Counted from the stretch's first letter, positions 45,001 to 55,543 are shown. The stretch: 64,000 bases of DNA from Nipponacmea schrenckii (GCA_030562195.1 JAUJPP010000012.1:15934001-15998000); one strand, 5' to 3'. The notes: generated by a model from the sequence alone, not told the origin. Numbers and translations: made by a program.

Positions 45001-45895
45001 TATCACACCTGAGACACACTTTGGATTTCAGCCAAATAAGAGCACAGTGGACTGCATCTTCATATTGCAGCAAATTGTCAATAAATATTTATCAGAGGGT
45101 AAGAAACTATATTGCGCATTTATAGATTTTTCAAAATGTTTTGATAAAATAGATAGAGAATTACTTTTTAATAAACTATGTAAAGTGGGCGTGAGCTCAA
45201 AACTGATAAAATGTATTAAGTCCATGTTTTAAAACTGTTAGCCTGAGTGTGAAACTTAAAGATGAATACTCTGTACATTTCCAATCATACTCAGGTGTTA
45301 AACAGGGTTATAATCTATCACCTTTATTATTTCTATTGTATATGTATGACTTTGATATGTTTTTAAAAAATAATATTATAGATCCGGTTATAATGTTAAA
45401 TAGAACTATCTCCAGCATAATGTATGCCGATGATACCACACTAATGTCTACCTGGTCTCCAAATACTACTTGATAATTTATATGAATATTGTTGCAATTG
45501 GAAACTTGAAGTTAATATTAGTAAAACCAAAGTATTAGTTTTTAAGAAGGGTCGCCCATATACCGATAATTCAAAATTCATATATAATAACACCCCAATT
45601 GAAACTGTAAAATCCTTTAACTACCTTGGATTAGAACTCAATTATAACGAATCATTCTCTTTAACTCAGAAGGCCTTAGCCAGCAAAGGTTCCAAAGGAC
45701 AGCATCAATTATTCAATGTATTTAACAATGTAGAATTACATATCTCACAGAAAAGACTGTTGTTTAATTCATATATAAGTTCTATTCTAAATTATGCAGC
45801 CCCTGTATGGGGATTTCATAAAGCACCAGATATTGAAAGGGTACAGTTGAAATTTTATAAGAGAATCCTAAATGTTAAAAGTTGTACCAACTCGA
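45001..45895 (+). pseudogene. LINE B reverse transcriptase
   Basis: Frames 44,957-45,232 and 45,249-45,473 plus the following ~420 bp give HFGFQPNKSTVDCIFILQ, KLYCAFIDFSKCFDKID (motif A), YSGVKQGYNLSPLLFLLYMY (motif B), SIMYADDTTLMST (motif C), NWKLEVNISKTKVLVFKKG and SFNYLGLELNYNESF. The 5' truncation falls at the RT fingers. At least two indels, at ~45,235 and ~45,470. Confidence 0.82.
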
Positions 45896-46056
45896 TTAAA
45901 AATTGTAGCTGCTATTGAATTCAACAGAATTATGACGCTAAACTTTTAGTCAAGGGCAATAACTCAAAAATTGTTTATCGAAAAATCGACACAGACAGTC
46001 ATTACTTATACGACTACTACTAATATATAGACACAGCTCAAACATAAAGCTTCAAG

Positions 46057-47586
46057 ATGGCGGACGAGGTCAGTCACGCCAATGTGTCGCACTCCGAAAT
46101 CGACGATTTCTACAATATCTGTGAGGAATCTTTTGCAGATAAATCTTATACTGTACTTCAGAAAGTGCCATTTAACATTTTTGACAGTGATTATATCAAC
46201 TCTGTATCGGATATTAATATTGTATGTGAAAATAGTGAACAAGATGAACTTCTATCAAACCAGATTTTACTCAGCCAAAGAGAAGATATCAACCGTGATG
46301 ATGAATCACCTAAAGGTAATACCACACGGTTCAAAACGATGCTGTACACAGTGGTAAGCAATGAATTTATTAAGAAAGCCAAAGACTCTTTTATCTCAAG
46401 CGTTTTATCTCTAACCAAAAGCAACATAAATGATCTAAAAAACCTTCGCCATCAACTCAACACGATGGCCGCACAGAATAGTGAATTTCCATATGCGCAC
46501 CATATTCTAAAAGACAGACGTAAACAGACTAACAAGACATGTGACTCTCTCGAGATAAAATTAGCAAAGGATTGCTTCCTTCTAATGAAAGCCACTAAAG
46601 GGGAATTCTTGCAAGAATTAAACGAGGTTTTTTCCTCGTCATGCAAGTCAAAAAACAATTTAAATGATAGTGTTCATCTAAGCGGTATATCTAATGACAG
46701 TTTTGTTAAGTCCATTGATCTCAAGGAACATTTAGTTAGGCTAGAAAGTGATATGATAAAACATAGAGGGGAATATATGAATGAAATAAACAAATTAAAA
46801 CTTTCGTGTAGCGAATACTCAAATGAAAATTGTGCTTTGAAAGAGTTAATCGTTAAACTTGAGTTAAATCTCACCCAAACCAATACGTCTATTGAACAAT
46901 TAAAAATTGAAAACAGTGAACTCAGGTCAAAAGTAAACGACAGTGAGTGTGCAATTAACGAGCTGAGGACTGAACTATCAGATTATAAAACAACTGTAAT
47001 TGACGTTTGCGATACGACTACAAATCACTCTGAAGACCTTACCGTCTTAAAATCTTATATCGATACAAAATCTTATAAATTACAAAACTTTATACATAAT
47101 CTTGAAAAACAAATTGCCAATTCAATAGGCCAAATAAGCACTGAATCTTCACGCCAAAATGAAAAAGCAAAAAATGACTCTGACCAAGTAAATACAAAGG
47201 GATCCAAGACAAATGAAAGTAAAGAATTACCAATTGACACTATTATCCTATCTGACCAATGCTCAGCAACAAAAAAGATATTTTCATCCACTAAAAGCGC
47301 ATTCCATAGCTATTCCCGTGTAAATGTGTCCCGTTTCTACATAGGGAGAATAGCAAAAGACTCAACAGAAGAAGATCTAAAGAATTATCTTGGTGATCTA
47401 GGCATTAAATATACTTTTACAAAATATTTTAGGAACCCATCTAAAAGATATTCCGCGGCTCAAGTCAACGTAAAAAGTGAATTCAGTCTTATCATGAAAA
47501 AGGCTGAAGTGTGGCCAGAAGGCATTATTGTCAAACCATGTTTATCATGGGCCAAATTCCAAAATGAGAGACAATCACGTTCATGA
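46057..47586 (+). CDS. LINE C ORF1 protein
   Basis: 509 residues, intact. It begins MADEVSHANVSHSEIDDFY and is hydrophilic and Ser/Asn-rich. A long coiled coil spans about residues 220-345 (KLSCSEYSNENCALKELIVK, NLTQTNTSIEQLKIENSELR). The C-terminal ~80 residues (FYIGRIAKDSTEEDLKNYLG .. WPEGIIVKPCLSWAKF) look like an RRM-type fold with an IGRI RNP2-like strand. Coiled coil plus nucleic-acid binding is the usual ORF1p plan for binding LINE RNA. The TGA stop overlaps the ORF2 start as ATGA at 47,583-47,586. Confidence 0.8.
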   Translation: MADEVSHANVSHSEIDDFYNICEESFADKSYTVLQKVPFNIFDSDYINSVSDINIVCENSEQDELLSNQILLSQREDINRDDESPKGNTTRFKTMLYTVVSNEFIKKAKDSFISSVLSLTKSNINDLKNLRHQLNTMAAQNSEFPYAHHILKDRRKQTNKTCDSLEIKLAKDCFLLMKATKGEFLQELNEVFSSSCKSKNNLNDSVHLSGISNDSFVKSIDLKEHLVRLESDMIKHRGEYMNEINKLKLSCSEYSNENCALKELIVKLELNLTQTNTSIEQLKIENSELRSKVNDSECAINELRTELSDYKTTVIDVCDTTTNHSEDLTVLKSYIDTKSYKLQNFIHNLEKQIANSIGQISTESSRQNEKAKNDSDQVNTKGSKTNESKELPIDTIILSDQCSATKKIFSSTKSAFHSYSRVNVSRFYIGRIAKDSTEEDLKNYLGDLGIKYTFTKYFRNPSKRYSAAQVNVKSEFSLIMKKAEVWPEGIIVKPCLSWAKFQNERQSRS

Positions 47587-48020
47587 ACATTTTTGTATGG
47601 AACTGCAGAGGTCTGTTCACAAGTATTCCTTACATTGTTGAATGTCTAACGAAACATAATATTGATATCATGTGTCTTACTGAACATTGGTTAAATGAAA
47701 GTTCCTCTCTTATCTTGAATAATATAGACCCAAATTATGAAACCTTTGCCTGTTATCAAGACTGTGAAGCTGAAGGTTCCTTTCGCAAAAGATATGCAGA
47801 AGGTGTTGCTATATTAATCCGAAAAAACATCGCAAAATACACGTCACAAATTGACATAAATTTTGAAAATATTCTCTGTGTTGAAATAAACCTGCCTGAC
47901 TATAAAACCCTTTATTGTGTCTCTGTGTATCTTCCGTGTGCTTCCAAAGGTAAATTAATATTTCAAAAGAACTTGCACCAACTAGAGGAACTGCATCTTT
48001 CTCGAATTTCGGTGATGTAG
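47583..48020 (+). pseudogene. LINE C ORF2, endonuclease N-terminal half
   Basis: 145 residues. It starts MNIFVWNCRGLFTSI (N..G block), IDIMCLTEHWLN (catalytic E), and continues with EGVAILIRKNIAKY and YCVSVYLPCASKG. The frame ends at a TAG at 48,018-48,020. The correct continuation (NFGDVVLKGDFNC) is in another frame starting ~48,005, so a single-base indel in ~47,990-48,008 is the only break in ORF2. Confidence 0.85.
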
Positions 48021-51007
48021 TGCTTAAGGGGGACTTTAATTGTGCTATATCACAGAAAAATATGCATTGTGAGTCGCGCGAAAAACTTTTCAGAGAAACC
48101 GTAAGTAATATGAATTTTATCTCTGCTAATAATACCCCTCAATGTAAAGGCCCTTTGTGGACATTTCAAGCATATCCAGGTGGACCTAAATCGATGATTG
48201 ACCATATACTGCTGAGCCAAGATCAACTAGTCAATGTGACAGATGTTAGAATTATAGACAACGAAATGTTTAACATATCAGATCACCTACCTATTTTCTG
48301 CTCTATCAATTTGGGGCCAGATCTTTCAAATATAGACTATGACTCAAGATCCAGTATATCATGGAAGAAAGCAACAGACAAGAATACAATAGTTGATTAT
48401 ACTACTTCTATATCCAATTCCCTCTGGACTCTCGACTCACAGAATTCAGATGATTTCCACCGTACAGAAAATGTTTACAGAATCATCGTTAACTCAATAA
48501 AGGCAGCTTCAGATGAATTTCTACCTAAAAAGGTGTACAAGAAATACATAAAACCATACTGGTCAAATACGGTTAAAAACAACCACGCCTCTATGAGGAA
48601 TCTCCGAACCCAATGGATAAATGCTGGAAGACCTTCAGATCCAAAAAACAATCATTTTAAGAACTATAAGCTTGCGAAAACTGTATTTCGACGTAACCTA
48701 CGAGATGCTGCTTCCAAATATCTGTCTGAACAATTTCACGAGATCGACATAAACAGTGATATTGACCAAAACCTGTTCTGGAAACTTATTAATAATAATA
48801 AGAGACTAGCGCATAATTCTACCGTATCACAACTACAGATAGGGAATACAATTCTGAAAAAGGAGAATGATGTTCTTAATGGTTGGGCAACACATTTCGA
48901 GGAACTGTTCTCTAACAAAGACGCTGAACAGTTTGACGAATCCTTCTATGATCATATTCAGACAAAAGTTTCAGATATCCGGAAAAAGTGTTCTAGCATC
49001 ACAGCAGGAAGTGACCTTTTCACAACGCCCAACGAAATAAGTGATCTGTGTTCAAAATTAAAAAGAGGCAAAGCTGCCGATATAAATGGTATAACTTATG
49101 AACACCTCATATATGGTGGTAAAGTGTTATATCGTCATCTGTCGAATCTTTTCAACAATATACTTAAACTTGGGCGCATTCCTACACAGTGGCCCCATAG
49201 TGTAATTGTACCCATCTATAAGGGTGGGAATAAGAAAAGGAATGACCCTAACTCTTACAGAGGAGTATCCCTTATTCCAATTATCGGTAAACTTTTCGAG
49301 AGATTTCTCGAACGTAGACTTGTAAATCTATCCTCAGACAATGGATTTCCAAACCCCCAACAGGTAGCGTATCAGAAGAACCTCTCATCATTAAATGCAT
49401 CACTAAACCTCCAAGAAACTATCCACCATTTCAACGAAAGGTCGAACGTCGCATTTGTTGCCTTTTTAGACAGCTCAAAGGCATTCGATTGCGTCTGGTA
49501 TGATGGGCTGCTATACAAACTATTCCAAGAGAGCACGAGACCAGAAATCTGGAGAATAATTGACGACATGTATACTGATGTGACAAGCTGTGTGCGCTCA
49601 CATAACGGCTTCTCAAGGAACTTTACTCTTCAACGCGGCATACGCCAAGGAGGTGTACTATCAGCTACATTATACCTACTTTACATCAATGAACTTCTAA
49701 ACCAACTATCCGATCACCCAAATGGAACCGCTATCGATAGACTTTCTACATGTTGTTCAAAACAGGCTGATGACATCTCAATATTAAGTCCAAGTGCAAC
49801 CGGTTTACAGTCTCTATTAGACATTTGTGAGCATTATAGCCAGAAATGGCGATTTAAGTTCTCTACGACTAAGAGTGTTGTCGCTGTATTTAGTACAAAA
49901 CCCCATGCTACAAAAAATTTAATTTTAAAGTTGAATAAGTCAGTGCTGCCTATCGAAAATTCTGTAAAGCATGTAGGGGTATTGCTTAATGACACATTTA
50001 ACTCGAGACAAAGAACATCGACTGCAGTGAAAACAATAAGGTCCCACGCTATCGTATCAAAATATTGTTCAAGCCTTAACCCGATGACTCTTGGCAAACT
50101 GATCAAATCATGTTGCTATGCAAAAGCTTTATATGGATGTCCTTTGTGGAACAACTTAACAAATTTTGAACTCCTGTCACTAGAACGAGCTCAACGCAAT
50201 GTTCTCAAACGCATACAAGGTCTCCCCGTGCGAACTCGCACTGATATTTGCACTGGTCTTTTAGGTTGGACCAGTGTTAGAGCTCATATTGACTCCCAAA
50301 AGCTTATTTTTATAGGGCAATTATTAAATCTTAAGTCTCACCATCTCACTCAACAGCTACTCATTCACAGATTATTAGAGTATAAATATAGCTGTGTCCT
50401 ATCTCCACGTGGCTTTATACCCGATATTATTAATATTTTAATCAAATATGGGCTGATTCGATACCTGAACTCCTTTCTTGAATCACATGAGTTTCCCAAA
50501 AAATTAGAATGGAAGCGATTAGTCAAAAAAGCTGTGTTTGATTGTGAGCAATCCTTATGGCGAAAACGATGTGAAGAAGATTCCGATCTTAAATTCTTCA
50601 GTCTATTTCACCCAACCCTAAAACCCCATCCTGCATATCTCATATGGCTATCTTATCCTGATTTTAAAAGGAGTTGTCAATTATTTATTAAAGCTTGTTG
50701 TATAGCTAGAATTTCTGATCCAAATGCCTCTGACTTTTTATGTGAACGTTGTGGTCGCCTATATAAATGTAAAATTATTCATGCGATCTTAGATTGTGAG
50801 CATTTTGAATTGGAAAGAGCAAAATTATGGCACAAACTGAAATGTATCTTACCGACAGTCTTATTTATCAAACTCGAAAATATGCAGAGACAAGAATTGC
50901 TTGTCACAATTTTTAGTCTTAACATACCCATAGATCACTGTGAAGACATTGAGCTAATCCTTGAATTCAGAAAATGTATATTATTATATTTTTTTCAAAT
51001 GATGTAA
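48020..51007 (+). CDS. LINE C ORF2, endonuclease C-terminal half and reverse transcriptase
   Basis: 995 residues. VLKGDFNCAIS (GDxN), SMIDHILLS and ISDHLPIFCS (SDH) finish the APE endonuclease. RT follows: KRGKAADINGITYEHLIYGG, NSYRGVSLIPIIGKLFERFL, FVAFLDSSKAFDCVWYDGLL (motif A), QRGIRQGGVLSATLYLLYIN (motif B) and SKQADDISILSPS (motif C, with Q where Y or F is usual). Thumb: KHVGVLLNDTF. The C-terminus has CERCGRLYKCKIIHAILDC, a CCHC-like finger. Everything needed for target-primed reverse transcription is present apart from the frameshift before this part. Confidence 0.88.
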   Translation: MLKGDFNCAISQKNMHCESREKLFRETVSNMNFISANNTPQCKGPLWTFQAYPGGPKSMIDHILLSQDQLVNVTDVRIIDNEMFNISDHLPIFCSINLGPDLSNIDYDSRSSISWKKATDKNTIVDYTTSISNSLWTLDSQNSDDFHRTENVYRIIVNSIKAASDEFLPKKVYKKYIKPYWSNTVKNNHASMRNLRTQWINAGRPSDPKNNHFKNYKLAKTVFRRNLRDAASKYLSEQFHEIDINSDIDQNLFWKLINNNKRLAHNSTVSQLQIGNTILKKENDVLNGWATHFEELFSNKDAEQFDESFYDHIQTKVSDIRKKCSSITAGSDLFTTPNEISDLCSKLKRGKAADINGITYEHLIYGGKVLYRHLSNLFNNILKLGRIPTQWPHSVIVPIYKGGNKKRNDPNSYRGVSLIPIIGKLFERFLERRLVNLSSDNGFPNPQQVAYQKNLSSLNASLNLQETIHHFNERSNVAFVAFLDSSKAFDCVWYDGLLYKLFQESTRPEIWRIIDDMYTDVTSCVRSHNGFSRNFTLQRGIRQGGVLSATLYLLYINELLNQLSDHPNGTAIDRLSTCCSKQADDISILSPSATGLQSLLDICEHYSQKWRFKFSTTKSVVAVFSTKPHATKNLILKLNKSVLPIENSVKHVGVLLNDTFNSRQRTSTAVKTIRSHAIVSKYCSSLNPMTLGKLIKSCCYAKALYGCPLWNNLTNFELLSLERAQRNVLKRIQGLPVRTRTDICTGLLGWTSVRAHIDSQKLIFIGQLLNLKSHHLTQQLLIHRLLEYKYSCVLSPRGFIPDIINILIKYGLIRYLNSFLESHEFPKKLEWKRLVKKAVFDCEQSLWRKRCEEDSDLKFFSLFHPTLKPHPAYLIWLSYPDFKRSCQLFIKACCIARISDPNASDFLCERCGRLYKCKIIHAILDCEHFELERAKLWHKLKCILPTVLFIKLENMQRQELLVTIFSLNIPIDHCEDIELILEFRKCILLYFFQMM

Positions 51008-51228
51008 TTCTTGTTAATGTTATCCTTAAATGGTACATCATTCTTGTGAACTATTTCAAGTTAAAAGAACGTATTATGCATTACTTAATGTAAAAATAAT
51101 TATAATATTGTAAACATAAATTTGTAATATTGTATTCATATTATTATTGTATTATTTTGTATATGGACGCAAATTTGATTCACTATTTTGTATGCATGTA
51201 TATAATATTATTGTAACTCTTCATGATT

Positions 51229-51886
51229 GGAGGAAATAAAGATAATAATATATGGTGAATTGGGAATTATCCCCTTATATATTAAACGAATTGAATGTAT
51301 TTTAAAATATTGGTTAAGAATTATCACCAATAAAGATAGCTTATTGTATTTTATATATTTTGCCACTTGTCAAAGTGATTATATGACTAATAGATATAAA
51401 AAAGATAATTGGGCTCATAATGTTTGGTTAGTACTAAATAATTTAGGTTTTAGCTCAGATTGGAATTGTCAAAACTTGCTTACAAATTCGTCTTTTAACA
51501 AATACAAACAACGTTTGTTTGATCAGTATGTACAAGAGTGGAACACTATTAGATTTAATTCAACAAAATTACATTATTATAATTTATATTGTGATACTAT
51601 TGACTTAAAATACTATTTGAAATGTATTGATATATCAAAATATAGATATAGTTTAGCGAAACTAAGATGTAGCTCACATGATTTAGCTATAGAATCTGGG
51701 AGATATCATAATATTGATAGAACTAACAGAAAGTGTAAATATTGTAATTATAATGTAATAGAAGATAAATTTCACTTTATTTTATGTTGTCCGGCATGTA
51801 ATATTTTATGGAGGTCAATTATGGTCAGAATAAAATTCAGTGAAGAAATCACTAATACCGTAATGCAAAAAACATTTTACCTTTAA
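51229..51886 (+). pseudogene. LINE B C-terminal region (post-RT, zinc finger)
   Basis: Open from 51,227. IIIYGELGIIPLYIKRIECI is the block following RT; KYRYSLAKLRCSSHDLAIES, then CKYCNYNVIEDKFHFILCCP forms the CCHC-like finger. Real LINE sequence stops at ACNIL (51,808), where the foldback element begins; the remaining 26 residues are foldback DNA. Confidence 0.8.
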
Positions 51887-53229
51887 TGTAAATGTCTTTT
51901 GTACTAATACCTAAAATGCATCATGCATTTAACATAATGCAAACGACATTTTACCTTTAATGCAAATGTTGTGTGTACTAATACCTAAATTACATTGTGC
52001 ATTAAACCTTTAATGCATAAGTAAAGTGTCAAAATACTAATACAATCAACAAAATACCACTAGTGATTTGACGCATTACAAATCACACTTAACATAACTA
52101 CTTCAACACAGTACAAGTTACATTGCATCTTTGTATTATCTCGACTGCATTAACTTCCACTATATGCAAATGAGCTTATGGGCGGAGCTTAAAATGTCAA
52201 TTATTTATATTAACTCAATATTCCCTGTAAACGTCCATTTCGTCCTCAAACCAGCTGTGTCCAAATATTTTTTATAAAAAAATTAGCCATTTTTCAAAAA
52301 TTGGCCATGAAGAATCTTCATCACTGACTGGCAAGTTACTAGGTTTGGTAGAAAATACTATTATATTGGAGTTTTTGGGACATTCTCATGAAGAGTCTTC
52401 ATCACTGACTAGCCAGTGAGTAAGTTTAACATGAAAAGACCATTATATTGGAATTTTTGGGATATTCATAGGTCTGAAGGCACAATGTGGTTAGGAATCT
52501 GCCAATTCCATCAAAAATTATGCCCCACCGCCATCACCGTGGAATGTTCAAAACTTGGCCATTTTTTTCTGGCCAGTGAGTAAGTTTAGCATGAAAATAC
52601 AATTTTATTGGAATTTTTAGGATATTCACTGGTCTGAAGGCACTATTGGTTGGGAATCTGCCAATACTGTTAGGATTTGAAACGGCTATTATGTTTTCTT
52701 CCGATTTGATTACTAATCAGTCACGAACAGCTTATGATCTATATTAACTCAATACATTTGTTTGACACAGTCGAAGATACGAGCTGGTTTGAGGACGAAA
52801 TGGACGTTATAGGGAGCATTTGGTTAATATGAATAATTGACATTTTATGCTCCGCCCATAAGCTCATTTGCATATAGTGGAAGTTAATGCAGTCGAGATA
52901 ATACAAAGATGCAATGTAACTTGTACTGTGTTGAAGAAGTTATGTTAAGTGTGATTTGTAATGCGTGAAATCACTAGTGGTATTTTGTTGATTGTATTAC
53001 GTATTTTCACATTTTACTTATGCATTAAAGGTTTGAGGCACAATGCAATTTAGGTATTAGTACACACAACATTTGCATTAAAGGTAAAATGTCGTTTGCA
53101 TTATGTTAAGTGCATGATGTATTTTAGGTATTAGTACAAAAGACATTTACATTAAAGGTAAAATGTTTTTTGCATTACGGTATTAGTGATTTCTTCACTG
53201 AATTTTATTCTGACCATAATTGACCTCCA
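51809..53229. mobile_element. 1.42-kb foldback element with ~450-bp TIRs and 10-bp TSD
   Basis: Left arm 51,809-52,256, right arm 52,782-53,229, about 90% alike, starting TGGAGGTCAATTATGG. Flanked by TAATATTTTA at 51,799-51,808 and 53,230-53,239. No ORF inside; the ~525-bp centre holds a repeated phrase ('ttcatcactgact', 'ttggaatttttgggatattc'). A 9-11-bp duplication with long TIRs would suit a Mutator-like (MULE) non-autonomous element; that class call is inference. Confidence 0.87.
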
Positions 53230-53239
53230 TAATATTTTA

Positions 53240-53590
53240 CAAAATATATATCAAGAGAATTCTCAGCAAACCCCACAATAGAAAAAATTATTAGATTAAT
53301 GTCAACCTCGTGTCATTTTACTTTAAATTCATTAGCCAAATTTACTTATTATTCATTCAAAGAACGAAGTTCTTTGTCCGTCTCTCTTCAACAATGTTAA
53401 TTATATAATACATAATTAATCATATTGTATATAAAATATATTATAAAATACATAATCATCAATTCACATGTTCTTTGTTTATATTTATATTATTATTATT
53501 ACTATTAAGTGTATATTGTATATATTGTATTGAATTATAGTTAGATACAAGTTGTGAAACTTAATGCTGAAATAAACTACTACTACTAGA
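53240..53590 (+). pseudogene. LINE B last codons and 3' UTR
   Basis: KYISREFSANPTIEKIIRLM, CHFTLNSLAKFTYYSF and the end KERSSLSVSLQQC stop at ~53,398, one frame away from the upstream part. A ~190-bp AT-rich 3' UTR follows, ending in 'aataaactactactacta'. Confidence 0.7.
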
Positions 53591-54224
53591 TTTCCTGATT
53601 AATTAATTCCCCGCTTAAGATGATAATTTGATCCATTTCTCACCCGATCATGTTTTTATAACAACATCCGGTACACTCTACTTTCGCTTTTATGATTAAT
53701 TTAACGGTAGCCTTAATTTTACCATAAACGAAATTTTGAAATCTTCACGATATTTTATGATAGTCGTCAATTTTGTGTGATTTATAAATAACTTAGACGT
53801 CGTTTCAAAATTTGTTTTGTATTATCGGTTTAATATTATCTCAACTTCGTTTCTTAAAATCACTTTATAATTTGACTGTAGCATGTAAACAAACATTTAT
53901 TGCTGCATAACAATAACAGGCTACTTTCGATATCAAAATGTCAATATGGAAGCGGCGAATTCGGTTCAATATATCGTGAGCTTCCATCAGAAAAATTACT
54001 TTACCTTTCATTCTGTGCAATCAATGATGGAGAGAAGTCATGAATTACAATTTTGGAAAAAGAAACATTTAATTTAGATGGTTTGAAACAACCTTGTAGG
54101 CTATCCATATTTGCAAAATTAATGAATTTACACGCTTTGAAAAAAATCTACCGATTTTTCACGCAATCTCCCGATTTTTCAAGACAAATCACCCGATTTT
54201 TTTTCATGAGCTGTAAACATGTAT
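53591..54224. other. unassigned spacer
   Basis: Nothing recognisable. A short phrase 'cccgatttttc' recurs three times at 54,150-54,200. It separates LINE B from the break point of the Helitron helicase at 54,225. Confidence 0.4.
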
Positions 54225-54515
54225 GTTTCCTACCATAGATATGTCATCAATAAATACTACTTTCAATCCTCCCAAGCTGTGTTCTAATCGTATTCAATCG
54301 ACTGCTGTCCAAACTTTTATATTCGAGATTTTGATTGGCTGGAATTTTAAGTGCACTGTGGATTGTGTTACCTTTTATATTAAAGGCTGCTTTACCAAAG
54401 TCTGATAGTCATCTCCAGCTTTAGATTTATAGAATCGTAGAAAACTTTGATACAATGCTGTAGTAACAAAGCTTTTACCTACACCAGCACCACCGCTCAA
54501 AAATCTGAACACTTG

Positions 54516-54971
54516 CTATTCAGATGTCTTTATGACACGTAAAGTGTCATTTACAAATTTCATTTGCTCTACATTCAGAGATCTCATCAAATGTCTATAC
54601 TCATTTTCTGGCATTTCATACAATTTTATGGCATCTTCTGTGTCCTGTTTGGGTATACCAAGATCAGGACCAATATCATATTCAAATTTAACAAGCTCTC
54701 CCTTTCTATTCATGAGATCTATTATGTCTTGCTCTTCCTGCTCATCTTCTCTTTCAGGCTGTTGGCCTAACGGGACTTCTTTGTCCCATGCATCATCCAT
54801 ATTCTCTTGGTCAGCAAGCATTGCGGCATCAATAGCAGATCTGTTATTTTCAAACAGAATCTGCTCAGTTGCTATTCTTTCTTTCACTTCTTTGAACCTT
54901 TCAGCATAAGAAATATGATTTCCTATTAAGTCCACTAACTCATCTCTCCATGGAGTATAAAGCATAAGCAA
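54516..54971 (-). pseudogene. Helitron open segment before the helicase
   Basis: 151-residue open stretch of the gene above: YAERFKEVKERIATEQILFE, a highly acidic part (QQPEREDEQEEQDIIDLMN) and VEQMKFVNDTLRVIKTSE directly before a TAG and the Walker A region. It carries no catalytic motif itself. Confidence 0.7.
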
Positions 54972-55034
54972 CTCTCTATAATATTTCTCTGGATCTTAAT
55001 AAATATTAAAATTGACATACTGTATCTTATCACT

Positions 55035-55400
55035 CTAGGAATAGATCGCTTCAATCAGAATCAGAATCATGCTCTTCCGCATTTCTACCAATGTTTCAAG
55101 TTCAACATATTTACTTCGTTTGATATAGCGCTTCCTTTTATCATATGATGACACAAACCCTGCAAGTGTTATGTCTTCCAATTTCTTAGGCCTTTTGCTA
55201 TACCGAGCAATCATATTGCTAGATTGCACATCTTCATCATCATCTTCCAACTCTAATAACTGTTCTTTAGTTTTAAGGAGCTTTACTCTATCATTAGGAG
55301 GAGACGTGTTTACAAATACAACTTCTCTGGATGATTTTCTCATCGATAATTGTAGTATAATGTAAACAGCCTCCTGGGCACTAATTTCAACATTATTCAA
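55035..55400 (-). pseudogene. Helitron open segment after Rep domain
   Basis: 121 residues: NNVEISAQEAVYIILQLSMR, EVVFVNTSPPNDRVKLLK and DITLAGFVSSYDKRKRY, the conserved block between Rep and helicase of Helitron proteins. The C-terminal residues go out of frame near 55,040. Confidence 0.78.
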
Positions 55401-55537
55401 AAATTTATTTCCAATTGCCTTGACTTGCTCACGTATTTCACAGTTTCCTTTTCTTACTTCAGGGCTTTGCGTAAAATGTCACTTATACCCCTTTGTGATT
55501 TAGCTATGTAGGAAGCAATATACATTGCACAAGCATA

Positions 55538-55543
55538 GACATC
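55538..55543. other. 6-bp target-site duplication, left (GACATC)
   Basis: GACATC directly outside the left TIR; identical to 61,138-61,143. Fusing the flanks at one GACATC restores the Helitron frame ..FVLDVYACAMYIASYIAK. Confidence 0.9.

Larger units (their letters stand above)
45900..51228 (+). mobile_element. LINE C, two-ORF APE-type LINE, nearly intact
   Basis: 5' UTR (~45,900-46,056, including a piece of the ~150-bp repeat), ORF1 46,057-47,586, ORF2 47,583-51,007 with one frameshift, and a 3' UTR to ~51,228 ending 'gattggaggaaataaag'. It is inserted into LINE B. No clear target duplication could be fixed: the borders share at most a few bases. Confidence 0.85.
45001..53590 (+). mobile_element. 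LINE B, 5'-truncated, interrupted by LINE C and a foldback element
   Basis: Its RT occupies 45,001-45,895, its post-RT/C-terminal region 51,229-51,808, and its last coding bits and 3' end 53,240-53,590 ('ctgaaataaactactacta' with a (CTA)n-like tail). The protein reads through the junctions: ERVQLKFYKRILNVK before and IIIYGELGIIPLYIKR after the LINE C insertion; CPACNIL before and KYISREFSANPTIEKII after the foldback. Small indels break each part. The order of insertions is therefore LINE B first, then LINE C and the foldback. Confidence 0.82.
54225..55543 (-). pseudogene. Helitron Rep/helicase, post-Rep region to helicase Walker B
   Basis: Minus-strand continuation of the gene at 61,144-64,000. 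At 55,543 it resumes as VYACAMYIASYIAKSQRG (catalytic tyrosine motif of Rep), a frameshift near 55,460 leads into CEIREQVKAIGNKFLNNVEI and SAQEAVYIILQLSM (55,035-55,400 frame), then KLYEMPENEYRHLMRSLN (54,516-54,971). After a TAG the PIF1-like helicase starts: VFRFLSGGAGVGKSFVTTAL (Walker A, codons at 54,471-54,494), then TAA and TGA stops, and VVFIDDISMVGN (Walker B) at the break. The rest of the helicase is missing. Conceptually this replicates the Helitron by rolling circle; this copy is dead. Confidence 0.87.

Noticed and set aside
44801..45073. Full 90-aa minus-strand ORF as a Helitron gene
   Set aside because: Only the 56-bp KLYEMPEN segment matches; the remainder overlaps LINE B in antisense and has no clear helicase motifs.
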